DNA of 64,000 bases from JACMRP01 sp047302465 (lineage in GTDB: Bacteria > Bdellovibrionota > Bdellovibrionia > Bdellovibrionales > Bdellovibrionaceae), in assembly GCF_047302465.1 (NCBI RefSeq), contig NZ_CP178621.1, forward strand, positions 3,906,001 to 3,970,000, written 5' to 3'. Below, piece after piece: positions 17,926 to 26,989 of this stretch. A program made the position numbers and the translations under genes. The notes below the pieces were generated by a model. It did no database searches. It worked only from the letters and a program-made list of their open reading frames with translations, and had not been told where the DNA came from. Each line of letters opens with the position of its first letter. Positions within the stretch are counted from its first letter, which is position 1.

Positions 17926-18693
17926 TTAAACCTTCAGAGTCGCAACCACTGGACAGTGATCGGAGCCTTCTACTTGATCTAAGATATCCGCAGACACCAA
18001 AGATTTTTCCAAACCTTTTGAAACACAGATGTAATCAATTCTCCACCCACGGTTCGGAATTCGTGCCAATTCACGATACGACCACCATGAATAACGTTTG
18101 GCTGCATCCGGATGAAAATGTCTGAATGTATCGATAAAGCCTAATGCCAAGAAAGAATCAAACCACGCGCGCTCTTCCGGTAAGAAACCGCTTTCTGTAG
18201 AAAGGCGTTTAGGATCATATACATCAATCTCTTTATGAGCGACGTTGTAATCACCGACGACAACGATCTCGCGACCCTTGCTCAATTTTTCTTTCAGATG
18301 AACATTCAAGTCCTTCAAGAATTTCTGTTTGAAGTGGTGGCGTTCGTCGCCAGAGCCGCCGTTCGGAAAGTAAATATTGTAGAGGTCGAACGAACCATGA
18401 TCTGTCATCACGATACGCCCTTCTGAGGAATATTCTGTTTGCCCCCAACCGATATTATTGTGGGCAGGTTCCACATTCGTAAATGTAGCAACACCCGAGT
18501 AACCTTTGCGAACCGCCGACGACCAATAGTAATGCTTATACCCCAAGTGACGAGCTTCTTCTTCGACCTGATCTATATGAGCTTTTGTTTCCTGAACGCA
18601 AAAAATATCAGGCTTCTCTGTTTTCACAAAGTCCGCCAAGCCCTTTTTATAACAAGCACGAATGCCATTCAGATTCCATGAGATGATTTTCAT
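17926..18693 (-). CDS. xth: Exodeoxyribonuclease III / AP endonuclease
   Basis: A 255-residue DNA-repair nuclease that cleaves at abasic sites and digests 3' ends. Motifs of the EEP fold are present: SWNLNGIRA at the start, QETKA (catalytic Glu), the NIYFPNGG loop, GDYNVAHKEID, RIDYICVS and the SDHCPVVA end with the catalytic His. ATG 18693 follows GAGGGGTCAAA; the upstream in-frame extension to 18735 is rejected because the protein should begin MKIISWN. It is 10 bp from the FxsA gene and could share its transcript. Confidence 0.95.
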   Translation of the reverse strand: MKIISWNLNGIRACYKKGLADFVKTEKPDIFCVQETKAHIDQVEEEARHLGYKHYYWSSAVRKGYSGVATFTNVEPAHNNIGWGQTEYSSEGRIVMTDHGSFDLYNIYFPNGGSGDERHHFKQKFLKDLNVHLKEKLSKGREIVVVGDYNVAHKEIDVYDPKRLSTESGFLPEERAWFDSFLALGFIDTFRHFHPDAAKRYSWWSYRELARIPNRGWRIDYICVSKGLEKSLVSADILDQVEGSDHCPVVATLKV

Positions 18694-18808
18694 TTTGACC
18701 CCTCGCTCTCTTGCTGCAAAAAGTTCTAGCAACAATTAGAGTATCGAACACGAAGAACAAGCATTAACATCGAGCATTATGAGCCCGATGTAGGCAAGGA
18801 GATATACA

Positions 18809-19336
18809 ATGCCAATGATCGGTCAACCAGCTCCACAATTTTCCACTCAAGCTGTTTTTGATGGCGGCGAAATCAAAAATATTTCTCTTTCTGACTACAA
18901 AGGTAAGTGGACTGTTTTGTTCTTCTATCCTCTCGACTTTACATTCGTTTGCCCGACTGAGCTGACTCAGTTTCGTGAATTCTTGCCAGACTTTGCTAAA
19001 GCAAATGCGGTGATTGTCGGCGCCAGCGTAGATTCTGTGCATTCTCACAAAAGATGGCTCAGAGACGATCTTGGCAATCTTGGGTATCCATTGATCGCAG
19101 ATCTTACAAAACGCATCTCTAAGGATTTCGGGGTTCTGCTTGAAGACCGCGGTATCGCGACTCGCGGAACTTTCATTATCGATCCAGATCAAAATATTCA
19201 ATACATGGGTATTCATAACACCGCTGTTGGCCGCGACGCTAAAGAAGTTTTGCGCGTCCTTCAGGGCCTCCAAAGCGGCGAGCTCTGCGGTGCTGGCTGG
19301 AAAAAAGGCGATCAACACGTAGTTACTCTGAAATAG
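18809..19336 (+). CDS. 2-Cys peroxiredoxin (AhpC/Prx1 type)
   Basis: Thiol peroxidase of 175 residues that reduces hydrogen peroxide or organic peroxides. The peroxidatic Cys is C48 in FTFVCPTE and the resolving Cys is C160 in GELCGAGW, making it a typical 2-Cys enzyme. RDDLGNLGYPL holds the GNLG loop, but the C-terminal YF tail of overoxidation-sensitive enzymes is absent and the protein is about 12 residues shorter than E. coli AhpC. AAGGAGATATACA precedes the ATG. It directly abuts an ATP-grasp-like gene (TAG then ATG), which suggests a shared function. The reductase (AhpF or thioredoxin) is not in the window. Confidence 0.95.
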   Translation: MPMIGQPAPQFSTQAVFDGGEIKNISLSDYKGKWTVLFFYPLDFTFVCPTELTQFREFLPDFAKANAVIVGASVDSVHSHKRWLRDDLGNLGYPLIADLTKRISKDFGVLLEDRGIATRGTFIIDPDQNIQYMGIHNTAVGRDAKEVLRVLQGLQSGELCGAGWKKGDQHVVTLK

Positions 19337-20509
19337 ATGAAAACTAGAACCGACTTTCTTGCGCAGTTGAAAAAATCGTTTCCGGGCTTGCAAAATCAAC
19401 CCCTGGAAACTTTGGTGTCCGAGAACTTGCTTTCTCCGTTCACCATTCAACTGCCTGAATCGGTTTTGAGACAGGCGCAAAAAGCCGTCGAAGTTCTATT
19501 TCGCTTGCGTGAAAACCAGAACTACATCAACTCTTACCGCTCTGACCTTGATCAAAGAAACATTCCTGATCCTGGCAACAAGTCTATTTGTATGAGCTAT
19601 GACTTTCACGTCACTGCCGATCATCAAATCAAGCTCATTGAAGTGAATACGAATGCTTCGTTTCTGGCGTTAGGCTGCGAGATGTATAAATCCTTTGGCA
19701 AAGCTCTTCCAGTGAAGGACTTTTCAATGGACGAGCTTCGCAAAGATATCGAAACCGAAGTTCGCCTCTTAGGAAAAACCCCATCTGGTCCGCTCAAGGT
19801 TTCTATCATTGATGAAAAGCCCCCAGAACAAAGACTCTTTATCGAGTTCTTAGTTTATCAAGAGTTATTCAGCCAATGGGGATGGAAATCCCAAATCCAA
19901 GATTTCCGCGATGTAAATCCGACGGACGTTGATTTTATCTATAATCGCCACACGGACTTCTTTTTAGAAGGTCCCGAAAGCGCAACTCTCAAAAAGGCTT
20001 TCCAAAACAAGGACAGCTGCTTTTCGCCAAACCCATTTGAGTATTTTCTTTTAGCCGACAAGCAACGCATGATTGATTGGACCCAAGCTGAGAACCTCGC
20101 CAAGTGGCAAGTCAGCACTGAGGACCAAGCGGTGATCCATCAAGTGGTTCCTGCCAGCAAGAGCCTTGAACATGGCAATAAAGATGAGGTTTGGGGGCAA
20201 CGTAAGGGTTACTTCTTTAAACCAAAGAATGCCTTTGGTTCAAAGCAATCCTACAAAGGGGCGTCTATCAGTCGTAAGGCCTTTGATGAACTGATAGGAC
20301 AGGATGTGATCGCTCAGGAATACGTGCCCGCGAGCGAACAAACGTTTCCAACGCCAACCGGTGATCAAGCTTTCAAATATGATCTTCGTTGCTACGCCTA
20401 TCAAGGACGTTTGCAAATGATCACAGCAAGACTTTACCAGGGGCAGGTCACGAATCTGCGCACACCCCTGGGTGGTTTTGGCTGTGTCGAGTTTAGAACG
20501 CAGGGATGA
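19337..20509 (+). CDS. ATP-grasp-like protein of unknown function
   Basis: A 390-residue cytoplasmic protein whose C-terminal half looks like an ATP-grasp ligase: a Lys/Gly strand-loop (FFKPKNAFGSKQSYKG, about 283-300), an AQEYVP adenine-contact strand, YDLRCYAYQGR and an Asn-containing RTPLGGFGCV end, with metal-binding residues expected in the last two. The N-terminal half is helical with KLIEVNTNASFLALG and DFIYNRHTDFFLE. It may form an amide or peptide bond (glutathione, glutathionyl-polyamine or similar small thiol), but no substrate can be named. It starts one base after the peroxiredoxin stop and overlaps the convergent 20493 gene by 17 bp. Confidence 0.7.
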   Translation: MKTRTDFLAQLKKSFPGLQNQPLETLVSENLLSPFTIQLPESVLRQAQKAVEVLFRLRENQNYINSYRSDLDQRNIPDPGNKSICMSYDFHVTADHQIKLIEVNTNASFLALGCEMYKSFGKALPVKDFSMDELRKDIETEVRLLGKTPSGPLKVSIIDEKPPEQRLFIEFLVYQELFSQWGWKSQIQDFRDVNPTDVDFIYNRHTDFFLEGPESATLKKAFQNKDSCFSPNPFEYFLLADKQRMIDWTQAENLAKWQVSTEDQAVIHQVVPASKSLEHGNKDEVWGQRKGYFFKPKNAFGSKQSYKGASISRKAFDELIGQDVIAQEYVPASEQTFPTPTGDQAFKYDLRCYAYQGRLQMITARLYQGQVTNLRTPLGGFGCVEFRTQG

Positions 20510-20909
20510 TTGAAATCGGAGCAGAGTCTAAGTACTTACCCATTTCAATACTGCAGAGATAAGTCTCACCGTTGTTCATGGTGTATGCTTCATCTCTAAT
20601 ATACGAAGAAGACTTAGAAGTACCGAAATCGATTCTCTTCCAGTCGCCTGTATTATTAGCTTCTTTTACAAACATGATTTTATTTTGGCCAACGAGTTGA
20701 GGCCAGAACCCAGTTCCATCGACTTCCATGATAAATGGATCATTGCTCTTACGCTTTGAATCCAACATGGTTCTTTCGAGAATAACCTCGGGTTGTTTTT
20801 GGTTTACGCAAACTACTTTCGCGCTGAAGAATTCCTTTTCCGTTTTAAGCCATCCTGCTTGAGCTTGGCAGGCCATCAAAGCCGCCATTGCAATTAAAAG
20901 CTTTTTCAT
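20493..20909 (-). CDS. Small secreted protein of unknown function
   Basis: A 138-residue protein with a clear Sec signal peptide (MKKLLIAMAALMACQAQA, cleaved before GW). The mature part has three cysteines (CVNQKQ, CSIEMG and one in the signal region, which is removed) and beta-rich sequence; no family recognised. AAAAGGATAGTGTT precedes ATG 20909. Its 3' end overlaps the ATP-grasp-like gene on the other strand by 17 bp. Confidence 0.7.
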   Translation of the reverse strand: MKKLLIAMAALMACQAQAGWLKTEKEFFSAKVVCVNQKQPEVILERTMLDSKRKSNDPFIMEVDGTGFWPQLVGQNKIMFVKEANNTGDWKRIDFGTSKSSSYIRDEAYTMNNGETYLCSIEMGKYLDSAPISIIPAF

Positions 20910-21021
20910 AACACTATCCTTTTAGTTAAAACGGTCCGCTCTATTAGAAGCAACATCTATGCTGGCCCCTAGAGACCATAAAATGGATCTTGCATGGCAA
21001 AGTTTTAGGCATAGGCCGGAG

Positions 21022-21040
21022 AAAGGAACGAACGTTCCCT
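21022..21040 (-). terminator. Possible weak terminator downstream of 21070 gene
   Basis: Perfect 6-bp palindromic stem GGAACG / CGTTCC (21025-21038) with a 2-base loop, followed on the minus strand by TTTC, 32 bases after the stop of the minus-strand gene. The T-run is too short to be sure. Confidence 0.3.
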
Positions 21041-21069
21041 ATGAAAAGGATAGGTCATCGTGGCAATTT

Positions 21070-21705
21070 TTAGAGGGACTTCACAGCGTCGTACTTGATA
21101 GACAAGTACTGAGTCACATCTGCACTGTCTTTAGAAACAACGACTTCGTATTGGTTTTTACCTAGTTGATAGATACGATAACGACCACCAAACTTCATCA
21201 GAGCTTTTTCCAAGCTTTCGTTTTCTGAGTAAGCTAGGCTGCGTTTGTTCCAAACAGAAAAACCTTCTTTATCTGCAAGCATTTGAAATTGCCACAAGCT
21301 CTGTCCGACTTTTTTTGTCGCTGTTGTATCAATCAACGTTGGCGCAAACAAAGAAGATCTGAAGGCTTCAGCGTTCTTTGAAGAGCCACACACGATCTTA
21401 GATTTTTCTTTTGGGCTTGTTGCTGTGAACGATTGATATGAATGGATTTTCAAACCGTTGTCAGAGTTTTTCGTTTCCACATAATATTCAGCTTCGTTTG
21501 CTACCAGTACCAGTTGCGGGAGCTTTTCGAAGCCGCCGATGATTTCAGGGCGAACCTCTGTAATGAACTCTGGACGTCCCTCACACATTGGGGCTTCGGT
21601 GAAACTGAGCTTCATCAAACCTGATAAGAACTCTTTTCTCTCTGCTTGGGTGATAGTCGCGAATAGAACTGTTGTACCAAAAATGAGCGTCAGCACAGAT
21701 TTCAC
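21070..21705 (-). CDS. Secreted protein of unknown function
   Basis: A 211-residue protein with a Sec signal peptide (KSVLTLIFGTTVLFATITQA, cleaved before ERKEF). I place the start at GTG 21705, because GGAGGAAACCACC lies just upstream; the frame also opens at ATG 21723, but that ATG lies before the ribosome site and would put the signal peptide after an acidic SEETTV tail. Two cysteines are visible in the mature part (PMCEGRP, IVCGSSK). No recognised family. Confidence 0.7.
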   Translation of the reverse strand: MKSVLTLIFGTTVLFATITQAERKEFLSGLMKLSFTEAPMCEGRPEFITEVRPEIIGGFEKLPQLVLVANEAEYYVETKNSDNGLKIHSYQSFTATSPKEKSKIVCGSSKNAEAFRSSLFAPTLIDTTATKKVGQSLWQFQMLADKEGFSVWNKRSLAYSENESLEKALMKFGGRYRIYQLGKNQYEVVVSKDSADVTQYLSIKYDAVKSL

Positions 21706-21967
21706 GGTGGTTTCCTCCGACATTTACTTATCGTGCAATTCGAAGGCCGACTAAAGATGAGAAGAACACGCTTAAAACGAAAAATTAGTTCTAGAATTTT
21801 TTATTTAATGCGTAAAATATAATCATGGCGATGCTGTCGACACTAAAACGTATATTCATTTTTTCTTCCAGACTCTGGTCTAGAATATACGTGTCTCATT
21901 TAAGTACACAGACATTCAGCCGATATAGGTATCGACTAAAGAATCTTCATAAAGGACTGACTTAGCG
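21706..21967. other. 262-bp intergenic region with long inverted repeat
   Basis: Divergent promoter region between the secreted-protein gene and the SelO-like gene. It contains a perfect 10-bp inverted repeat, ACGTATATTC (21848-21857) and GAATATACGT (21883-21892), with an inner CCAGA/TCTGG pair, and the palindrome TTCTAGAA near 21790. These may be operator sites or a hairpin in the leader RNA. Confidence 0.4.
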
Positions 21968-23830
21968 ATGCGAATAAAAACCTCGGCAGCCAAAAGATCT
22001 CAGGAATCAGAGAATTTTTATACAGCTTTTGGCAAGTTGGATGGTCGTCATCCCTGGATGGAACAGGTCCCCGAAGGTTTCGTTGCCTACCGCGTGCGCC
22101 GCCTTAATACAGGTAAAGTTGCCTACTTCAATTTTGTTCTCGCAAAAGAAATGGGCTTGATCGACTCTCAACATCCTCACGAGATGACTGAGGAACTTGA
22201 AAACAAACTCGTTGAAACTTTCTCTATTCAAATTATCAACGAGTACGACGAAATCAACAAACGTCGCATTCCACCTGAAAGCATTCTGCCAAATAAATTC
22301 ATGGCGACTCGTTACTTGCAACTTCAGCACAGTAACAAACAAGGTAAAACTTCTGGTGATGGTCGTGGTATTTGGAATGGAACTATTCAACACCGTGGTT
22401 TGACTTGGGATGTTTCGAGCCGCGGTACTGGTGTTACTTGTTTGGCTCCGGGTGCTGTTGAAGCAAATCGTCCGTTAAAAACTGGTGATACTGCTTTTGG
22501 TTATGGTTGTGGACTGGCTGAGATCGATGAGCTCTTAGGAGCTGCGATATTAGCCGAGATCATGCACTTACAAGGTATCAACACCGAGCGCGTGCTTTGT
22601 ATCATCGACCTTGGTCGCGGTTACGGCATTGGCGTGCGTGCAGCTCCGAATCTGATTCGTCCAGCGCACTTGTTCTTATACTTGAAGCAAGAACGTCACG
22701 CGGAACTCAAAGCCGCGACAAACTACTTTATTCAGCGTCAGGTGCTAAATAAAAAATGGCACATAAAATCTAAATTGGGCACGGTCGCATCTTACGAAGA
22801 AATGACCGAGCTTGTTTGCGATGCTTTTGCTAACTTTACGGCAAAACTGGATATCGACTATGTCTTTGCATGGCTTGATTGGGATGGCGACAACGTCCTT
22901 GCAGATGCCGGCATCATTGACTACGGAAGTGTTCGCCAATTCGGTATCCGACACGACAAATATCGCTATGATGACGTCGAAAGATTCTCGACGAACTTAA
23001 ATGAACAACGCATGAAAGCCCGTTTGATCGTTCAAGTGTTCATCCAAATGACAGATTACCTAAAAACTGAAAAGAAAAAACCTTTGAAAGCCTTTGCGAA
23101 CCATCCTGTGGCTTTGAAGTTCGATAAGTTATTTATCAAATACCGTGAAGAGCGCCTGTTGTTCCGCATGGGTTTCAATCAGATCCAACGCGAAAACATC
23201 ACGAAAGCAAAGACAGACACTTTCCAGAACTTTGAAAATATCTTCAATTACTTTGAGCGCGCAAAAGTCAGCGGTACTCAAGTAAAAGTCGCAGATGGTG
23301 TTAACCACCCGGCCCTCTTCAATATGCGTAATATCTTGGGTACTTTGCCTCAGTACTTCCTGCAATCGAAAGATAGCCTCAAAGGCCAAATGCCAGAGAC
23401 TGAATTCTTTAAGGCCATTATGTCGACCTTTGGCAAAGCCAAAGATGCGAAAATGGGTCAGAAACAAAAAATCGCGATCCTTAAGTTCCAAACTTACTAT
23501 AAAGAACTGGTCACTTTGGCTGCCGGCAAAGGCCGCCCTGAGAATATTCTAAAAGGAATTTCAACACGTGCTCAGATTCTGAACTCTGAAAAGCGCATTA
23601 CCGGTAATGCTTTGATTGAGATCGTTGAAGCGGTTTTAAACGAGAAAAAACGTGGTTTGTCTCATGATCAAATCCAAAAAATCGTAGATCGCTTTATCCA
23701 CGACCATATGGATTTGCCAGAGGCTCCGATCAGCCGTCACCACAAGCACAAAGCCGGCGTACCAGCAGTACGCCCCGATCTCTACTCAAAACTTCTCACG
23801 ATTGTTGATGGGCACAGAGACGACATCTAG
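21968..23830 (+). CDS. Divergent SelO/YdiU-like protein
   Basis: A 620-residue cytoplasmic protein without signal peptide. Its middle resembles the SelO (YdiU) pseudokinase fold, whose characterised members transfer AMP to proteins: SGDGRGIWNG (129-138), LAEIMHLQG (195-203), the region with D308-N309 in WDGDNV, and D318-Y319-G320 in IIDYGS, matching the Asp-Asn and metal-binding IDYGP of SelO. The N-terminal part (YRVRRLNTGKVAYFNF) and the long C-terminal helical region are not SelO-like. Family assignment is an inference from these scattered matches; an entirely different kinase-like fold is possible. AGGACTGACTTAGCG precedes the ATG. It ends at a hairpin terminator. Confidence 0.55.
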   Translation: MRIKTSAAKRSQESENFYTAFGKLDGRHPWMEQVPEGFVAYRVRRLNTGKVAYFNFVLAKEMGLIDSQHPHEMTEELENKLVETFSIQIINEYDEINKRRIPPESILPNKFMATRYLQLQHSNKQGKTSGDGRGIWNGTIQHRGLTWDVSSRGTGVTCLAPGAVEANRPLKTGDTAFGYGCGLAEIDELLGAAILAEIMHLQGINTERVLCIIDLGRGYGIGVRAAPNLIRPAHLFLYLKQERHAELKAATNYFIQRQVLNKKWHIKSKLGTVASYEEMTELVCDAFANFTAKLDIDYVFAWLDWDGDNVLADAGIIDYGSVRQFGIRHDKYRYDDVERFSTNLNEQRMKARLIVQVFIQMTDYLKTEKKKPLKAFANHPVALKFDKLFIKYREERLLFRMGFNQIQRENITKAKTDTFQNFENIFNYFERAKVSGTQVKVADGVNHPALFNMRNILGTLPQYFLQSKDSLKGQMPETEFFKAIMSTFGKAKDAKMGQKQKIAILKFQTYYKELVTLAAGKGRPENILKGISTRAQILNSEKRITGNALIEIVEAVLNEKKRGLSHDQIQKIVDRFIHDHMDLPEAPISRHHKHKAGVPAVRPDLYSKLLTIVDGHRDDI

Positions 23831-23860
23831 TCGTCTCCAGCTAACCAGAGACGACGTTTA
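23830..23860. terminator. Terminator hairpin between convergent genes
   Basis: 8-bp perfect stem GTCGTCTC / GAGACGAC (23830-23837, 23848-23855) then GTTTAG. It separates the SelO-like gene and the convergent 25403 gene. The flanking T- and A-tracts are short, so strength is uncertain. Confidence 0.55.
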
Positions 23861-23867
23861 GTTATCT

Positions 23868-25403
23868 CTATTGAGTCTTGAACCATTCGATGCCGTCTAT
23901 AAACGACTTTGGCTGATAAGCCTGAGCTTTTTCACTCCACATTAGCTTTTGCCAACCTAGGCTCTGGAAGACAGGATTGTCGATCTCGCGACGACTTACG
24001 AGCTCGTACACATCGTCGACGTTACTGAGCTGATCTTTACGCATCATCAATGATGGAATGTGGAACTGGATAAATGGAATATTCTTGTTCTGCTCGCCGA
24101 AAGACTCTGCACCGTTCTTGAGATATCCCGCCAAATTGATCTTTTGATCTTTGCAGGCATTCAGAATCATCAGTTTCTCAGTGGCTACAGCAAACTGCCA
24201 TACGAAGTTAAAATCGTAACTGCCACACTTGCTGTACACGATACGATTGGCGTGCAAAGACTCCATTGATTTCCAATGAATTGGATAAATTGACGGAAGC
24301 ATCCAAAGATTGTCTGGATCTTTAATAGCCATCTTTGTGCGCGGGTTCTGTTTAGACAACGCCACAAAATGCTTAAACTGCTCAGATTTCGGGTCGATCT
24401 TGCTATCACTGATAACAAGCATATCGAAATAGATCCCGCCCAAAGCGTCGTTGTATCCATAGCGGCTAAGGTTGTTCGCGACCAACGTTACGAAAACGCG
24501 GTGTGCTTCAGAGGTTTTTGCAAGCACCGAGCTCATCAAGAAGTTACTGATATTTTTAACAGCTTCAGAGGCCTCTAGCAATGGAGCACTCTGTGGCACG
24601 AGGCCTCCGGTTTTCACCAAAGGAAGCTCTGGAACATGGTCTCCGGCGATCATTTCACGCAAGTTACGAACCAATTGATATTGTTCTCTGAAGCTTAAAT
24701 CCTGATAAGACTCGATCCAGCTGGATACAAGGATTGGACGAAGACTCAGTTCAAGAATTTGATCCTTAAGTGGAGAATCCTGCCTTTGCATTTGCGCACA
24801 GAATTGATAGTGCTCAGAGTTCTTCCAAGGCGATTGGCAGTAAGACTGCATGGACTTCAAAACGTGAGGCCAACGCGAGCCCCCGATTTTGGTACGAACA
24901 CCTCGGAATGGGTCTTCAATTTTAAGATGGCCTTTTGCCAGATACATTAAAAAATCTGTGTAGACCTCTTCAAACAGACTCTCATACGCAAAAAGATGCT
25001 GCACGTTTTCGCGGTACCAAAACTTCATCAACGCTTTTTCGAGGTGCCCACGAGTTTCCAACATCGGTTCGCCGATGTAGATAATATCTTTGGTCACAAG
25101 GAAGTACTGGGGCTTATTCTTTAGAATCACCAGACGGACGCCCGTTTTATAAGGCGCCAGGGTCTGAATAAAGCTTTCGACCTGCTGAACGCGGGCTTCG
25201 ATCCCAGGCAATTTCTCGGCGAAATAGCTGCTAAAGGGCACATGGCGATTGGCCGAGCACTTGAAAACGCTCTCGGTCCCCCTGTCAATTCTATCTACAA
25301 CCTTGGAATCAATACAGAGTGGCTTCCGGGACATATAGAGCATCCCGAGCGTAAGTACGCAAAAAGTGGTCACTAAAGCTGGTAAGAGCCAACGTTGATT
25401 CAT
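23868..25403 (-). CDS. Membrane-anchored protein of unknown function
   Basis: A 511-residue protein with one N-terminal membrane segment (LLPALVTTFCVLTLGMLYM, about 5-24) and a large periplasmic part. It contains several cysteines (CIDSK, CSANR, CQSPW, CAQMQ, CGSYD, CKDQK) that suggest disulfides, and many Trp/Tyr-rich patches. No catalytic motif was recognised. The ATG at 25403 has only a weak upstream purine run; no signal cleavage site is obvious, so it is probably anchored. It stands alone, 117 bp from the divergent basic-protein gene. Confidence 0.7.
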   Translation of the reverse strand: MNQRWLLPALVTTFCVLTLGMLYMSRKPLCIDSKVVDRIDRGTESVFKCSANRHVPFSSYFAEKLPGIEARVQQVESFIQTLAPYKTGVRLVILKNKPQYFLVTKDIIYIGEPMLETRGHLEKALMKFWYRENVQHLFAYESLFEEVYTDFLMYLAKGHLKIEDPFRGVRTKIGGSRWPHVLKSMQSYCQSPWKNSEHYQFCAQMQRQDSPLKDQILELSLRPILVSSWIESYQDLSFREQYQLVRNLREMIAGDHVPELPLVKTGGLVPQSAPLLEASEAVKNISNFLMSSVLAKTSEAHRVFVTLVANNLSRYGYNDALGGIYFDMLVISDSKIDPKSEQFKHFVALSKQNPRTKMAIKDPDNLWMLPSIYPIHWKSMESLHANRIVYSKCGSYDFNFVWQFAVATEKLMILNACKDQKINLAGYLKNGAESFGEQNKNIPFIQFHIPSLMMRKDQLSNVDDVYELVSRREIDNPVFQSLGWQKLMWSEKAQAYQPKSFIDGIEWFKTQ

Positions 25404-25519
25404 AAGTTCTGGATGAGTTGCAAGACGCAGACCATTTCCTGAATTCTTATTCCAATCGTATAACTATCGAAAGGAACCTTTCTAAAAATAAGAACTCCCT
25501 AAACACGAAAGGAAACAAC

Positions 25520-26047
25520 ATGAGAACAACCAGCTTGAGAGCAGCTCGCAGAGACGCCCGTAGTATTTGCACCAAAGGCGAATGCAACATCGTTAATCTG
25601 AGCTCGCCAGAAGAGATCAAAAATCTCTCTGAAGCACAATTGAAGCGTCAAATTTTACTGTCTCGCAGAGCTTTCCAAAAGCATCGCGACAACTACAAAC
25701 GCATGAGTGCGGCCTCCAAACGCAGCCGTTTGGGAGTAGGCGGTCCTCACAAGATTCAATTGAAGATGTCGCTAATGGAAGATTCTCAGCGCCGCTTCGA
25801 AAGACAGCTGAAGCTATTTAAAGCAAAAGCTATTGCAAAAGCCGCGGCAAGATCTTCATCTGGTCGTAGTAAACCACGTGTTTCGGCACGCTCTACAGTA
25901 AGAGCTTCTGGACGTCGTGGAACTGCAGTTCGCAGCAGATCAAGAGTGGCTCGCCCCGGATCAGTTCTGAGACGCGCACAAGCACGTTCACGTGTACGTT
26001 CGGCGGTTCGCGCAAGAGTTCGCGACGAAGCCCGCGCGAACTCTTAA
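25520..26047 (+). CDS. Arg-rich basic protein of unknown function
   Basis: A 175-residue soluble, very basic protein. The N-terminal 90 residues hold two cysteines (SICTKGECN), an acidic patch (SSPEEIKNLSEAQ) and Arg/Lys-rich helix (LKRQILLSRRAFQKHRDNYKR). From about residue 115 it becomes a low-complexity tail of Arg, Ser, Ala and Val (patterns like ARSSSGRSK, RVSARSTVR, RSRSRVAR), recalling histone H1 tails or protamines, so DNA or RNA binding is likely. ATG 25520 follows AAAGGAAACAAC; the in-frame extension upstream to 25418 has no ribosome site. The 3' end overlaps HMG-CoA lyase by 4 bp. Confidence 0.75.
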   Translation: MRTTSLRAARRDARSICTKGECNIVNLSSPEEIKNLSEAQLKRQILLSRRAFQKHRDNYKRMSAASKRSRLGVGGPHKIQLKMSLMEDSQRRFERQLKLFKAKAIAKAAARSSSGRSKPRVSARSTVRASGRRGTAVRSRSRVARPGSVLRRAQARSRVRSAVRARVRDEARANS

Positions 26048-26976
26048 ATTTTTCCGAGTGGTTTTAAAAAGCCCACCTTGCCTACTTTGGTAGGCAGGGT
26101 GTGCTGAATTTTCTCGGTCAGCCAAGGATTCATGGCGACCATCTTTTCGATATCAAGTCCCGTCTTTACACCCATACCATGGAACATGTAAGCGACGTCT
26201 TCAGTAGAAACATTACCAGCAGCGCCCGGAGCATAAGGGCAACCGCCCAAACCACCAACACTCGCATCAAATACACGAACACCCAATTGATAAGCTTCTA
26301 GAATATTCGCAAGCGCGGTTCCGCGTGTATCATGAAAGTGTGCCGCAAGTTTTTTGACTGGTACGACTTTTTTAAGCTTTTTAAAGATTCTCTCAACTTG
26401 CATTGGATCAGCTACGCCGATGGTATCACCAATCGAAATTTCATAGCAGCCAATCTGATGAAGACGCTTTGCCAATTGAATAACTTTGGCTTCAGAAACT
26501 TTTCCTTCAAATGGGCAACCAAAACACGTGCTCAAATAGCCGCGAACTTTGATTTTGTGTTTTTTCGCCAAAGCCATCACGGGCTTAAAACGCTCAAAAC
26601 TTTCTTCGATAGTACAATTGATATTTTTCTTCGAGAAAGATTCGCTGGCAGCGGCAAAGATTGCCACTTCTTTGATACCGCTTTCAATGGCCATCAACAT
26701 GCCCTTTTCATTCGGTACCAGTACAGAAAACTCCGTGCCTTTTGGAATTTTCTTACTTTTTTGCAACTCTAATGCGGCTTTAGTGACCTCTGCAGAGCCT
26801 GCCATTTGCGGCACCCACTGCGGAGATACGAAAGCCCCAATCTCGATACGACGAGCCCCGATGTCTAAAAGTTTTTGCAAAATTTCAAGACGAGCTTGGG
26901 TACTCAAAACTACTTTTTCGTTTTGAAGTCCATCTCTCAGACCCATTTCTACGATTGTGACTTTTTTAACTGCCAT
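26044..26976 (-). CDS. mvaB: Hydroxymethylglutaryl-CoA lyase
   Basis: Cleaves HMG-CoA to acetyl-CoA and acetoacetate, the last step of leucine degradation. The 310-residue TIM barrel carries RDGLQNE (14-20), divalent-metal ligands H213 and H215 in HFHD, and the HMGCL signature SVGGLGGCPYAPG with active-site C246. It is the last gene of the minus-strand operon, 13 bp after the biotin carrier protein. Related enzymes (isopropylmalate synthase, citramalate synthase) lack the GGLGGCPYA loop, so the call is firm. Confidence 0.96.
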   Translation of the reverse strand: MAVKKVTIVEMGLRDGLQNEKVVLSTQARLEILQKLLDIGARRIEIGAFVSPQWVPQMAGSAEVTKAALELQKSKKIPKGTEFSVLVPNEKGMLMAIESGIKEVAIFAAASESFSKKNINCTIEESFERFKPVMALAKKHKIKVRGYLSTCFGCPFEGKVSEAKVIQLAKRLHQIGCYEISIGDTIGVADPMQVERIFKKLKKVVPVKKLAAHFHDTRGTALANILEAYQLGVRVFDASVGGLGGCPYAPGAAGNVSTEDVAYMFHGMGVKTGLDIEKMVAMNPWLTEKIQHTLPTKVGKVGFLKPLGKI

Positions 26977-26989
26977 CTCTCTACTCTTC

